The notes: a model not told the origin generated them from the letters alone. A DNA stretch of 64,000 bases from Sabethes cyaneus (GCF_943734655.1 NC_071354.1:70143544-70207543); one strand, 5' to 3'. Shown: positions 22,466 through 33,435, numbered from the stretch's first letter. Translations and numbers: made by a program.

Positions 22466-25400
22466 CCTTATTTATTCGCGACAGATACGTATTTCGCAGG
22501 TATTTCGCAGGCTTCATCAGTGTCTATTTTCGAGCTCGAGCGCAGAGTTATAGAGCATTTTCTTTGTAAGTTCCTTAAAAATTATTTTTCGTATTTAACT
22601 TTCGTTAGTTGTATTTAATAAAAAATACATCGTTTTAAATAATTATCGAAGAATTTAAAACACACGCTTTTGCAGAATGTCGCATATCTCTAGGACCTTT
22701 ATTTGCAAAGTTATCGCATATTTACGCCTTTTTTCTCGAGAACTTTTTCACAAGGACGTAAGTAACAATTAGGGATTCTCTTCGTATCTTTTCTATTCGT
22801 GTCTTCTCTCTTCCGCTTACCACGGCGATGCAAATAGACTTCGACACATCAGCTTTGCATAAAATGCACAGAAAAGTCAATTTCTGGAGCAATGGGCCAC
22901 CTTAGTGAAGAAGTTACAAATTGAACCTTTAATAACTTGAGTCATTTCGTCTGCATTTTCTTAGCAGAGATTTGTTCCCACAAATAAAATCTCAACACAA
23001 TAAAACAATAATGTTTTACCAAAAAGTTTGAATCAGTCAGTCAAGGTTAGCGCTATTTGGATCCGATTTACTCTACTAATAACAGAACCCGAAAACGGCT
23101 AAAATGTTATGGGAACACAACCCGTATTCACTGCTTATGAATTGATTGATAAACTTGACAAATCAAAGATCTTACCAAGTTTTGGTTACCACTTTCGCAG
23201 CTAAACTTCATTGTTTTTAGTGCTACGCGATGTTTCAGCCTACGGTTAACGCAAATATGTGCCATTCATTGCCATCAATTTACTGCAAATATCCTCCGCC
23301 AGTGTTCCATTTCTTCGGTACGAACGTAACCAAGCGTAAAGGGCTGTTGTTCAGATTGTGGGATTCCTTACAACAAACGCGCCGAGGATAACCCCGTCGC
23401 CACCGCACAAGACATCCAGTCGTCGTATCACGAACGCGTACATGCCGGAATCAGGCGGCACAACCGAAAAAATGCGGCCTTCCTTCTCCGCGGGCGCGCT
23501 ACTTGCGGATTGTTCCAGGGTCAGACAGCGACTGTGTTCGTGTCGTGGCTGGCACTGCGGAAAAAAAATCCACTTTTGTACGAAATTTTATTTCCGACAG
23601 ATGCTTTCGGTCCCCGTCCGCTCCGCTTGACATAACAAAATTCGAAGTTGCTTTTTTGCTTCACGCTCCGATGCTGCATGAGTTCCACCGGCGGAGGTGG
23701 CAGCGGCAGTGGCCAGGTTCTTCGCTCTTCCTAACCACGACAGCTATTGGCTGCGCGGAGAACAAAAGAAAAGGAGAACAGAGAAAAAAATCCTCCGTTT
23801 CCACGCCAACAACGGCTGTCGGAACAAAAGCGAACATAAATTATTGATATTTTGGCGCTATAAAAGCGTCAGTTATTGACGGTTTTACATGACTTTATTA
23901 TTGTTTTCATGTCGCATTTTGTTAACACGCGCACTGCCGCTAATACACGCACCGGCGCGGCGCGACGTCGTCGATGGTAATAACGCATGTTAGGAAGACG
24001 CGACACGAGTAGACTTTTTCAGGCTCTTAAAAACAACCGCTCAACTCGATTGATGTGTTGGCTCAGCATCGGTTGTAGGCATTATCTGTGTGTAAAAATG
24101 TTAGCACATCCCATAAAACGCAAATTGTGTTTACCGACGCTTAATCAAGCCCAAATAGATATGCGTAAAATATTATGTCTTTTGAACAAATTGGATACGG
24201 AAGCTTAATCATTGTCATAATCCTCTGAAACTTTTGTAAGTCAATTCCAGATACAAGTTGAAAACGACCATTCCGAACCTATTTCTGTTATCGCCTTCTT
24301 TTTTTTCTGTTGGGTTGGAGTTTTGCTTACACCAACGACTGAACTTCTACAAAACAGCAAATCAAGATAATTTAGAGTCCAATCGACAACTTTGCATACA
24401 TGCGTGACTCGGACCCAGCAAACTTATTTCGTCCTTTTTTCGTCTTCTGATCGTCTGCGCCGTATCCCTTGTCAGGTCATAAAACTTCATGTTGTACTTT
24501 TTCCCACCGACCATCAATCAAACTTTGTTCGCTGTCCGATGTTACTCGAGAAAAAAAAGACGGACCCGAGCGAAAGGTAAAAGTCGGACTGAGTGCGTGC
24601 TCAACTTTCGTAATGCAATTTGTAGCTAATTTATTGGTTCAATCAGGCCAATTTGCGAACGGCTGACCGGGTACAACACTTTGAGTGCTTCCCGGGTTGC
24701 ATGGTCCGAAAGACGCATACAGCTCTGATATTCATGTGCATAATACGGGAATACAGGATTGTAAAACGAACATGATAATTTGAATTGAATCATCGAAATT
24801 GATCTCCAAAGGTTTGGTGTGTCCCTGCGGGATTGAATCTGAAATTGGATATGGGCTTCGGTTGAACACAGGAGCACAATCCGTTCCTTCTCGTTGCAAA
24901 CAAAGTTAGGTTGTTAATTGTTGTGTTGTAACCAAAAGCAAGAGTTTTACGTCCTTTCTCTGTTTTCCTCTAATTATTCTACTTTTGTTTTACTTTTTCG
25001 AGTTGCTTAAAAAAATAATATATTGGGTTTATTTCTAATTCCCGTCGTAGTAAGTAAAGCCATTCTAATTTTTATCATTTGTAGGATGGATTTAATGAAT
25101 ACTCCAAAACCTGGTTGGTCCAATTGGCCTGGTGCTGGTTTGACTGAAACACGCTTACCTTCTGATCCGTGAACTTTGAAATCACTGAAAAGCGATTATT
25201 AAAGCATATTATTGAAATTACGCAAATGATTTTATTTCTTAAATTCGTTGAACCGTTTTGAAATCCGTCCATCAAAATTTTTCATCGTCCGAACTAAAAA
25301 TCACAACAATGTTTACGAAGCTAACGCGCATGTATTTGTGTAGGACGGCATGACAAATGTTATTCTACAAAATTTCTGCTGGTCAGGCAACTTTTCCTGG

Positions 25401-25689
25401 CTGTAGAATAATGACAATGCCTTGCGTAAGTTATTTTCATTTATGAATGACGGAAATTAAAACGACTAGTCGACCTTTTCTTCTTCGTCACACGCAAAAA
25501 CGTAGGAAACTTGGCTGGCAGGACTTCTTTAATGATAAAAAGCATTTAAATAGATCGCAACTCACTTTGATTGATCGCGTATGATAGACAACAAACTAAA
25601 ATATTAGGGAATAACTAGTTTTGCATTGTGTGTCATAAAAATTCTGATATTTTTAATAATCTGCAAATGATATGCAAAAGCTGCATATC
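22466..25689. other. 3.2 kb without a supportable gene
   Basis: GC-rich patches near 23,350-23,850 carry open frames of up to 114 codons with no motif. An 11 bp direct repeat, GTATTTCGCAG, is doubled at about 22,490-22,511. I see no other structure. Confidence 0.45.
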
Positions 25690-26030
25690 ACTTCGATTCC
25701 CATACTTGCGCCAGAATCTTCCTGCACCATCGAATCCTGTCCACTCCTGGAATTTTGGAATTAATTATTTCGCTTTCTCTTCCTTTGGTGGCCATCGTAT
25801 CAGCTTCGGCGTTTCCTGGGATTCCAGTAAGACCTGATGGCTGATGGCTTTGCAGAGTTCCAGTTCCTCGTTATTGGCATTGGGAAGGGTTCCACCGGTG
25901 GTACCCGTACTATCACTGTTCCTAGACGTTCCGTGAGATATGGATTTCTTTTAGCTGGCCACAACGAAACTCGCTTCCGTTGTTTTAGTAGTAGTAGCAG
26001 CAGCAGCTTTAGCTGTAGATTTATTTATAA
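25690..26030 (-). pseudogene. I-like LINE fragment: RNase H C-terminus
   Basis: The minus strand reads GIPGNAEADTMATKGRES near 25,830-25,775, the C-terminal helix region of a LINE RNase H. It is followed by a short tail ending at a stop near 25,705. It lies downstream of the RT fragment at 26,490-27,541 and is the expected next domain. The 450 bp between them is not recognisable and may be another insertion. It is part of the broken LINE that extends up to 38,510. Confidence 0.6.
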
Positions 26031-26489
26031 TTAGCATTAAGAAGTTTAGCATGCATAGATATAAGTTTAATCACTTACAAAAATCGGTTTGCACGTGTAT
26101 CTTCGTCTTAGGAACAAATCTAACCTAAACTTTAGTTTTAAGTAGGTTACCTAATTATTTTGGCTGCTTGATTTTAATTAGGTATTTTTTAATAAATGAG
26201 AGAAAATAAATTTACTTTTAATATAGGAAAATAAGAAGTTTTATAAATATGTAAGATATTTTTAGCAGATTTCTCACCTCACACAAAATATAACTGAACT
26301 GTTCAACGCTTGCTTTATGTATGAAACAGGAAGTTGCCAATGCCAACCTCCAGTTGACAATTTCGATGACGGGTCGATGCCCACCGTTACAGTAGCGTGT
26401 CTAGAAGTGCTGCCAGTATTATCAATCACAATTGTTACAAACCAGTTGCTCCCACCGATTTATGACTGATTTCAGTCGTAAATAAGTTG

Positions 26490-27541
26490 CTGCAACCAGA
26501 AGTGCGTAAAGTGTGCTACTTGGGACATAACTCCATGTCAGTAGGATTCGCAAAAGTGATTTCAGCTCGTCTGCTTATCGGCCATATTTCATCGAAATTG
26601 GATAATGCTTTCTTCTCCTCCAGCTTGGATGATTTGGCGACAAGTTTCTGGTATGCTAACAGCTGGAAAGGAAGTTCTCCGGATTTAGCACATAGTGCTA
26701 ACACCGGACTGTTTTGGAGGGCTCCGGAAGGTATTCGCAGGATGTCATTGCAGACTGATTCTATTATTTTGCGAACACCATTCTCGCTTCTGCTGACAAT
26801 CATCCTGGAATCATCCGTGCTAGAGTTCGCAGCAAGTGATATCCGATTCTTGGGCGGTTCTTTTTGACGACCTTGGCGTGGGTTTCGAATCGGAAAGTTT
26901 TCGTTAACGTTACTCCTAAGACTTTCATGTTCTTCACCTCGGGGATACTCTGCCCGTTCAGACGAATTTCGCGAAGTTTTTGGTGCTTCTTTTTTCGACA
27001 AATTTGCAGGTGAATAGATTTTTCCGAAGTCATAGAAAAAACCATCTCGACCGCCCGAATGGATACACATTTCACAGCCTTTTGGAGCACCCTACTGATA
27101 GCCTTGGTATTCGGTCCAGATACGAGTAGAATTACGTCATCTTGTTGAAGATAGAATTTATACCGATAACGAAGTTATCGAAGTACCGCTAACCATGTGG
27201 AACGCCGTTAGTTTGTTCCATTCGGTCCGACAACGCGCCTCCAACTGTCACTCGGAAGTATCTCTGCTTGAGGAAGCAACGGAAGTGTAACATACGCCCG
27301 GAGATGCACCATCGATCAAATCGCCGTGTTCGATATTCTTTCGTACGCTTCCCTAATGTCCAGAGCAATCAGTTCGCTATGTTCTTAGTCCAGGCCGTCG
27401 TCGATACTGCCTTCGAGATCGGCCAGGTAGACATCCAGAGGGAGTCCAAGAGTTGACGTGTTTCGATAGTTTCGATCAACCTTCTGTTAATGATCCTTTC
27501 CATAGCCTTCTGGCACAGCTTAGCAAGGTGATAGGTTCCCA
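26490..27541 (-). pseudogene. I-like LINE fragment: reverse transcriptase
   Basis: From 27,541 downward on the minus strand, in several frames: YHLAKLCQKAMERIINRRL and an ETRQLLDS segment; LKQRYFRV and NGVPHG (about 27,280-27,180); then FSMTSEKSIHLQICRKKK, IRLNGQSIPEVKNMKVLGVT and FRFETHAKVVKK (27,050-26,810); then SGALQNSPVLALCAKSGELP (about 26,740-26,680). These follow the order of an I-type RT and its C-terminal connection region. The catalytic box is not readable, and frameshifts and stops are frequent. The upstream part of the same LINE lies beyond the nested insertion, at 32,996-33,435. Confidence 0.78.
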
Positions 27542-27783
27542 CCCAGCTAGCATTCTCATATGTATAAAAAAAGGTAAAAATCAGCATTACGTACAGATAT
27601 ACATGCTAAATAAATCGTATTTCATGCGCAAAATTGGCATATCCGTACTATTTTGGAGGCGATATACGTGATTACGAATAATTTTGAGCGTTACGACTAT
27701 ATAGATATTTATATACGATAATATCCGATTAAGCGCGAGTCGCTCCATACTACTGTACGATTTTGTGCTGAAAATCGTATGTA

Positions 27784-28023
27784 TGTCGGTTCCTGGGATA
27801 ATTTCTCAGCAAACCACAGATGACCACTTACGATTTCGGATCGCGAATATAAACGTAACCGCCAAGTTCAATTTAACTAAACTTTATTGAACAATCGAAT
27901 GATAATAACTGGATGAAGGACCGGTCCCTCTCGCATCTAACTGAGTACTGAATTTAATGTCTTTTGTGAGGATGTGCGAGGGCCGACCTTTACTGTTTAG
28001 GGATGATCAAATTAAATCTCACA
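27784..28023 (-). repeat. 3' LTR of the gypsy element
   Basis: 240 bp, identical in length and apparently in sequence to the 5' LTR. Its first 5 sense-strand bases overlap the end of the Gag-Pol frame, so the stop codon is formed within the LTR. Confidence 0.95.
27883..27888 (-). terminator. Poly(A) signal of the gypsy element
   Basis: AATAAA on the minus strand in the 3' LTR, about 100 bp before its outer end. The matching site in the 5' LTR is 32,715-32,720. Its position fits an R-U5 cleavage site shortly downstream. Confidence 0.65.
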
Positions 28024-31000
28024 TTCGGCCAGACTGACCGTTATCCGGCCCGGATGACGCAGGAACAATACTATCATCTTTCTCTTCGATGTCGCCAACC
28101 GTCGAATCATTTAGGCCACCTTCGGTTGAAGGTACAAGCTCTTCGTCGATATCGTCATCGTCGCCGTCTGGAGTGAACCGCTTCATGAACTCTGCACACG
28201 TCGATGTTCTGTTCGGTCCCTCGTGGACCCCAACCTTCGCAACGTCATAACGGTCATTGCGCTTCTGTTTTGTAACTCGGTAGGGTCCAAGGAACTTTTT
28301 AGCAATTTTAAGGTGGCTGCCAAATTGCGTACGATTTATCGCCACCAAATCTCCAACATCGTAAACGTTTGGCATCTTACGCTTACGATCGAACTGACGT
28401 TTCATCTGTTGCTGAGCTTCTAAAATTTTCAGCCTTGCTTCCGCACGCTCTTCTGCCCTTGCTTCGTGAAACAGCTCGGCCCGTTCCTGCCTTACTGCTT
28501 CAGCCAATCGTACATCTTCTGGAGATCTCATGGTTGTTCCAAAAAGCAATTCAAACGGACTGCGATCGATACTACGTTGATGCGTATTGTTGATATAGCG
28601 TTGCAAAGAACCAACATGCCGATACCAGTTTTCTGGGTTTTCAATCGACAGTTTTGTCAGCGCTGGAACAATGATGCCGTGAATTCGTTCCACCTGTCCG
28701 TTTCCCCGAGGAACACCAGTCGTCGTTAGCAAGTGCTCAATACCTTCAGCTGCGCAGTATTCCTGGAACACTGCCGATGTAAATGCTGCTCCCCGATCAG
28801 AAATAATTCTCGCTGGATTCCCAAAGGTAATTTTCTGGGTCTCTAGCTTCTGCAGCACTTCCTCGGCTGTAGTAGATTTTACAGGATAGATCCAAATAAA
28901 CTTCGTGAAAGCATCCACAACCGTAAACAAATAGCGATACTGTTTTTTAGATGCTGTAAGTGGACCGAGGTGGTCAACGTGGTACGTTGATAACGGTAGA
29001 TCGTCTTTAGGAATTGGGTGAAGCAGACCTTCTCTTTTTCCGGTTTTTCTCGTTGCTAAAATGCATGGAACACAGCTACTAACAATTCTCTCTAGCTTGG
29101 ATTCCAAGTTATCGAACCAGTACTCCCGCTGAATCAGCTCCTTCATTTTTCTTGAACCGAAATGCCCTTGCTCGTGAATTTGTCGAATAATAGAGTTTTG
29201 CATCACTCCGGGGATTACTAAAAGCTTTCCACCTTCATGCTGCCTGTAGAGAACTCCGTGATCCAAAAAATAGTCGCCATAGTCACCGGTCGCCAACACC
29301 TTCACGATAGCTGCTAACTTCTCATCCGTCTGCTGATTCGCCTTGACCTGTTCTATCACGTTGGTATGCAGCAGGTAAACCGCTGGTGCACGACTCAGCG
29401 CATCAACATGCTTCATTCGGACACCTGGACGGTGCTCAATGACATAATCATATTCCTCTAAAATTAGCGCCCAGCCCGCGATCCTGGGTGCTATGTCCTT
29501 TTTCTCCATCGTCATCTTGAACGCAGAGCAGTCAGTGACAATTTTAAAAGGGATTCCCAGCAGATACACCCTAAATTTTTTCAAAGCAGAAACGATCGCC
29601 AGGACCTCAAGTTCGTAGCTCGGGTAGTTTTCTTCTGCCGGAGAAGTTTTTCTGCTATAGTAGTAGGTCGGATGGAATTTACCGTCTTCCTGATTTTTCT
29701 GCAATAGAATTGCCCCGTAGCCTGCTTTGCTAGCATCCGTGTGGAGCTCAGTTTCAGCCTGTGGGTGGTATAGTGCTAAGGCTGGTCGCGAACACAACGC
29801 CATTTTCAGTTGTTCAACTGCTTCCTTTTGCTTTTGTCCAAATACAAAAATCGCGTCTTTCTTCAGGAGGTCCGTGAGTGGCTTTGCCAAAATTGAATAA
29901 TCCTCCACAAATTTTCGAAAAAAGCCAGTCAATCCTAGGAATCTTTGTATCTCTTTAAAATTCTTAGGATCCGGATAGTTTTTAACTGCTGCTATTTTGT
30001 TTACTGTTGGCCGTATCTCTGCTCCTTCAATCTCATACCCCAAGTACTCGATCCGCCGTTTCAGAAACTGGCACTTCTGCCATTTTATTCTCAGCCCGTG
30101 ACGTTCAGCAACTTCCAGCACTATCTTTAATTTCTCCAACGCCTCTAGTTCATCCTTTGCCGGAATCAATACATCGTCGATGTAAACTACTACCACTTTC
30201 TTCTCAATCAGCTCTAAAAAGATATTGTTTATATAGCGTTGAAATACAGTCGGTGATGTACTTAACCCGAACGGTGTTGCCAAAAACTCATATTGACCGG
30301 AAGGCGTGACAAAAGAAGTATACTTTCGACTGCCCTCGTCTACTGGGACGTGAAAGAAACCGTTCTCCAAATCCAAGGTAGTAAAAACCTTGGCTCCTTG
30401 CAAGTCGTCTATGATATCCTCAATCAGAGGGAGTGGAAAATGATCGCGTATGATTACTTTGTTTAGACGCCTGTAATCTACGCATAGTCTTCTAGTGCCG
30501 TCCTTTTTGTGTGCAAGGACAATAGGACTGCTAAACTCAGAGGAACTTGGCTGGATTATTCCATCGTTTAACCATTGGTCGATCTGCTTCTGTACGATCT
30601 CCTTTTCCAGGGGCGCTAACCGCCGTGGGAGCTGCTGAACTGGTGTCTCATCCTTAAGGACTATTTTCAGCTTAACATCCGTTTTGTCTGATTTTCGAGG
30701 CTTGTAGTTGGCAATTAGATCGCGAACTTCACTCCGAATCGCTGCATTGCTAATATGACTTACTGAATCATCGAGTGGCTCATCTGCAACTTCGATATGG
30801 TGCACGAAATTCTCCACTTTTGGGAAAAACTGGGACCCACTAGTAGAAACTCTAACATCACCATTGTAAAGTAGGTTCCGCCCCAAAAGCATCTCCATTC
30901 CAAAACGTTTCGTTGGCAGCACACTGAATGACAATGTCATTATACAGTCCTCTATTTGTATTTTCAACGACACAACTCCCAGGGTAATGATACGGCCGCT

Positions 31001-32155
31001 GAGAGTGTGTAACTCCTGCTTCTCGTCCACGTTCACCACTAATCCTAGCTTCTCCTGCAAGTCGCTGCTGATCAAGGAAACAGCTGCACCGCAATCGAAT
31101 AATACTTCCTTTGGCACCGAATCTACAATCACTGTCAAGAAAGTCCCACTTTCCACAACCGCCGTCGTATTACAAAGCTTCACAGATTTATTCACTTCTC
31201 TGGGGCAATTCCGTATTATATGCCCCGGCTCTTGGCATCTGAAACAGATAGGTGTTTTGCTTCCTAGCGCATTTCCACTCGAACGATGAGAAACTTGACG
31301 ACCGTAGCTCTTCCGCTGTGTCACATTCTGTTGATTCCGCTCCGGCACCTGGCCTGAACCACTGGATCGCTTACTGTCTTTGATATTCTGGTACACCCGC
31401 AGTTTTTCCTTAAATTCGTCGACCGTTTTGGCGCCGTACAGCACTGTTTTATCGGCTCCACTATCGATAATCCCATTCACCGTATGGGCGATGATTGCCT
31501 CAGCATCCAAATTTGCCTTCGCTCCGAGTTCTCGCATAGTCAGAAAATATTCAAAAACACTCTCTGCAGCAGTTTTTGTTCTATAACGAAGTTTTTCGTG
31601 TACCGTAGTACTGTTTTCAGGTTGATCGAATTCTTTTATCAGGAACTCCGTAAGCGCCGCCCAATTTGTGACATGACACGCAGTATTCAGGGAAGTTCTA
31701 GCCAAACCAACTAACTTTCGCTTTGCAACCACATATTTCCGCAGCTCAGACAGTCCGATGGAGTTTGCCATCTCTTCGAAGTCCGTAATCCACTTGCGTA
31801 TCGGGTAATAGTCCGTTCCCGAAAATTCATTGAAAGCCGATTCTACCTCCGAAACAGTCAATCTTGCCATCTCCGCTGCTACTGTATCATCCATAAGTTG
31901 ATCATGGCGTGGCGTACTAGACATTTGCGGTTGGCATGTCCGCATCTCATTGATAACACTATTCAACCTATCATTCTCTGTTCTAAGAGCGTTCATTTCA
32001 TAAAGCATCTCGTTCATTTGTTGAGATATATTGGCCAGAGTTATGTTGGAATAATTTATCTGATCGACCAACCGCGCATACGTATTGTCATTTGGGTTTT
32101 CCAGCGGCGGTCTCGGAGGAGGACCGGGAGGGTTGTTATAATGAAACGGGTACAT
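28019..32155 (-). CDS. Gag-Pol polyprotein of a Ty3/gypsy retrotransposon
   Basis: The 1,378-residue product supplies capsid and enzymes for retrotransposition through a cytoplasmic particle and nuclear integration. Visible parts: proline-rich N-terminus (9-20) and a predicted coiled coil (about 38-75); Gag region to about 290; CCHC knuckle CFRCQEPGHIIRNC (304-317); protease site LFDCGA (352-357), with Cys where Thr or Ser is usual; RT with LDLENGF (594-600) and YIDD (658-661); RNase H with TDASKAGYGA (806-815); integrase HHCC (H994, H998, C1028, C1031); and catalytic D1061, D1120 and E1156, with 35 residues between the last two. A GPY-type motif (FLGPYRV) follows near the C-terminus. Gag and Pol are in one frame, so no frameshift is needed. 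The start at 32,155 is the first ATG of the open frame. The TGA stop lies inside the 3' LTR. Confidence 0.95.
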   Translation of the reverse strand: MYPFHYNNPPGPPPRPPLENPNDNTYARLVDQINYSNITLANISQQMNEMLYEMNALRTENDRLNSVINEMRTCQPQMSSTPRHDQLMDDTVAAEMARLTVSEVESAFNEFSGTDYYPIRKWITDFEEMANSIGLSELRKYVVAKRKLVGLARTSLNTACHVTNWAALTEFLIKEFDQPENSTTVHEKLRYRTKTAAESVFEYFLTMRELGAKANLDAEAIIAHTVNGIIDSGADKTVLYGAKTVDEFKEKLRVYQNIKDSKRSSGSGQVPERNQQNVTQRKSYGRQVSHRSSGNALGSKTPICFRCQEPGHIIRNCPREVNKSVKLCNTTAVVESGTFLTVIVDSVPKEVLFDCGAAVSLISSDLQEKLGLVVNVDEKQELHTLSGRIITLGVVSLKIQIEDCIMTLSFSVLPTKRFGMEMLLGRNLLYNGDVRVSTSGSQFFPKVENFVHHIEVADEPLDDSVSHISNAAIRSEVRDLIANYKPRKSDKTDVKLKIVLKDETPVQQLPRRLAPLEKEIVQKQIDQWLNDGIIQPSSSEFSSPIVLAHKKDGTRRLCVDYRRLNKVIIRDHFPLPLIEDIIDDLQGAKVFTTLDLENGFFHVPVDEGSRKYTSFVTPSGQYEFLATPFGLSTSPTVFQRYINNIFLELIEKKVVVVYIDDVLIPAKDELEALEKLKIVLEVAERHGLRIKWQKCQFLKRRIEYLGYEIEGAEIRPTVNKIAAVKNYPDPKNFKEIQRFLGLTGFFRKFVEDYSILAKPLTDLLKKDAIFVFGQKQKEAVEQLKMALCSRPALALYHPQAETELHTDASKAGYGAILLQKNQEDGKFHPTYYYSRKTSPAEENYPSYELEVLAIVSALKKFRVYLLGIPFKIVTDCSAFKMTMEKKDIAPRIAGWALILEEYDYVIEHRPGVRMKHVDALSRAPAVYLLHTNVIEQVKANQQTDEKLAAIVKVLATGDYGDYFLDHGVLYRQHEGGKLLVIPGVMQNSIIRQIHEQGHFGSRKMKELIQREYWFDNLESKLERIVSSCVPCILATRKTGKREGLLHPIPKDDLPLSTYHVDHLGPLTASKKQYRYLFTVVDAFTKFIWIYPVKSTTAEEVLQKLETQKITFGNPARIISDRGAAFTSAVFQEYCAAEGIEHLLTTTGVPRGNGQVERIHGIIVPALTKLSIENPENWYRHVGSLQRYINNTHQRSIDRSPFELLFGTTMRSPEDVRLAEAVRQERAELFHEARAEERAEARLKILEAQQQMKRQFDRKRKMPNVYDVGDLVAINRTQFGSHLKIAKKFLGPYRVTKQKRNDRYDVAKVGVHEGPNRTSTCAEFMKRFTPDGDDDDIDEELVPSTEGGLNDSTVGDIEEKDDSIVPASSGPDNGQSGRM

Positions 32156-32592
32156 GTTGAATAGTTCTAGCCACTTGGATCCGGCGTGTGGATTTATATT
32201 CCAGGTGATGTCTTTTGTGCACTGACGTATGCCAAACGGCTACTTATTACCGCTAAAAGCACGAACTATTCACTGTTAGACAGTTAACCGCGTGATTTTT
32301 CCGATAACCTATATCTCTTTGTGTCAATCTACTTTTGTGTCACTGAACAATGGACCTTTTGTTCTAATTAAGAAACCACGTTTTCAATCACTTATCACTG
32401 CAGCTTATTCTGATAGTGAAAATCTTATCTCAATAGGCACACTATTTGAGGGAACTTAAAATTTAGTTTCGAACACTGTTCAATCGCTAAAACTAGCTAA
32501 AAGTAGCGATTACAGTACGGATTCTTTTCCGTCTTTTGTCTCTCACTTAATCATCAGGCACAATGCCTCACTATGGATCATGTGGTTTGTGG
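32156..32592 (-). other. Gypsy 5' leader
   Basis: The untranslated leader between the primer site and the Gag-Pol start would be expected to carry packaging signals. No long frame is seen. Other ATGs occur before the Gag start but open only short frames. Confidence 0.7.
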
Positions 32593-32610
32593 ATCCCGGT
32601 TGAGCCCCCA
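32593..32610 (-). other. Primer binding site, tRNA-Pro-like
   Basis: The sense strand reads TGGGGGCTCAACCGGGAT, starting 5 nt inside the 5' LTR. From memory, the complement of the insect tRNA-Pro 3' end with CCA is the same 18-mer except for two central bases (GT instead of AA). tRNA-Pro is therefore the best guess for the minus-strand DNA primer. The two mismatches may reflect a variant tRNA or the primer's own copy. Confidence 0.75.
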
Positions 32611-32615
32611 ATTTT

Positions 32616-32855
32616 TGTCGGTTCCTGGGATAATTTCTCAGCAAACCACAGATGACCACTTACGATTTCGGATCGCGAATATAAACGTAACCGCCAAGTT
32701 CAATTTAACTAAACTTTATTGAACAATCGAATGATAATAACTGGATGAAGGACCGGTCCCTCTCGCATCTAACTGAGTACTGAATTTAATGTCTTTTGTG
32801 AGGATGTGCGAGGGCCGACCTTTACTGTTTAGGGATGATCAAATTAAATCTCACA
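32616..32855 (-). repeat. 5' LTR of the gypsy element
   Basis: 240 bp, with sense-strand ends TGTGAG...CCGACA. It should hold the promoter and transcription start. TCAGT-type initiator-like sequence is present (complement at about 32,763-32,778), and no clear TATA box is seen. It appears identical to the 3' LTR. Confidence 0.95.
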
Positions 32856-32995
32856 TGTATGTCAGTCATTATCATTATATACGACAAAAAATCAACTTGA
32901 TCCCACTTTATCTAGCTTTAGTTACGATTTCGAGTTTGTTAGGAGATATTTACAATAGTTTTCGTACATTGATATACGAGTTGGTGCTAGCTGGG

Positions 32996-33435
32996 CAACC
33001 ACCTTGGGGTCTTTTCCTGGTTTCGGTAGCAGAATCACAGTTGATTCCTTCCATTACTTAGGGATGCAGCCTATCTCCCATATGCAGTTGATTAACGTCA
33101 GAAAATCGGTTTTCGTCCATTCAAAACGTGTTTCAGGTGTTTCAGCATGGGGTCTCCTAACAGATCCAATTATCCAATATCCAATGGAATTTCCGTTACC
33201 CAGGTCAATCGCCCAAAGTAAGTCACAATTGTATTGGTTATCGATATCGACTGGGTTTCCAGAGAAAGATGGTTCATCCAAATCCGAAGGTTGGTACACT
33301 TGATGAAGATAGTTTGCAATGGTGTCGGCAACTTCCTTTGGATCTTCCAGCACTACCCCATCCACAGGGAGAGTTGGAGAAGAGCCCGAAAAATTTACTA
33401 GGATTAAACGATTGAACGAACTCCTCCCATGAGCT
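32996..33435 (-). pseudogene. I-like LINE fragment: pre-RT and RT start
   Basis: From 33,435 downward the minus strand reads SSWEEFVQSFNPSK, then in another frame VDGVVLEDPKEVADTIANYL (about 33,365-33,300), and then INCIWEIGCIPK and WKESTVILLPKPGKDPKVV (33,100-33,000). These are the region just before RT and the first RT motif, which comes after the endonuclease piece at 37,912-38,510 and before the RT piece at 26,490-27,541. The first codons join in frame with the piece above 37,911 once the intervening element is removed. Confidence 0.82.

Larger units (their letters stand above)
27784..32855 (-). mobile_element. Complete Ty3/gypsy LTR retrotransposon
   Basis: The 5,072 bp element has 240 bp LTRs at 27,784-28,023 and 32,616-32,855 that look identical base by base. 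It is flanked by the 4 bp duplication TGTA (27,780-27,783 and 32,856-32,859). In sense (minus) orientation it reads 5' LTR, 5 bp gap, primer binding site, leader of about 437 nt, a single Gag-Pol frame, 3' LTR. RT before RNase H before integrase places it in Ty3/gypsy rather than Copia. No env-like frame is present. Identical LTRs and an unbroken frame mean a recent insertion. Activity itself cannot be judged from sequence. Confidence 0.97.
27542..32995. mobile_element. MITE carrying the gypsy insertion
   Basis: Both outer ends show the same inverted 11-mer, CCCAGCTAGCA at 27,542-27,552 and its complement ending at 32,995. LINE coding sequence continues on either side (PKPGKDPKVV above 32,996; YHLAKLCQKAMERI below 27,541). 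Without the gypsy element and one TGTA the insertion is about 380 bp and non-coding. A clean target duplication was not found, so the exact end points are uncertain by a few bases. Confidence 0.6.

Noticed and set aside
26487..26867. 126-codon plus-strand frame
   Set aside because: It is the antisense shadow of the LINE RT fragment on the minus strand.
27784..32855. Endogenous retrovirus with an envelope gene
   Set aside because: The single frame ends inside the 3' LTR, directly after the integrase region and a short tail. There is no room for, and no trace of, an env-like frame.
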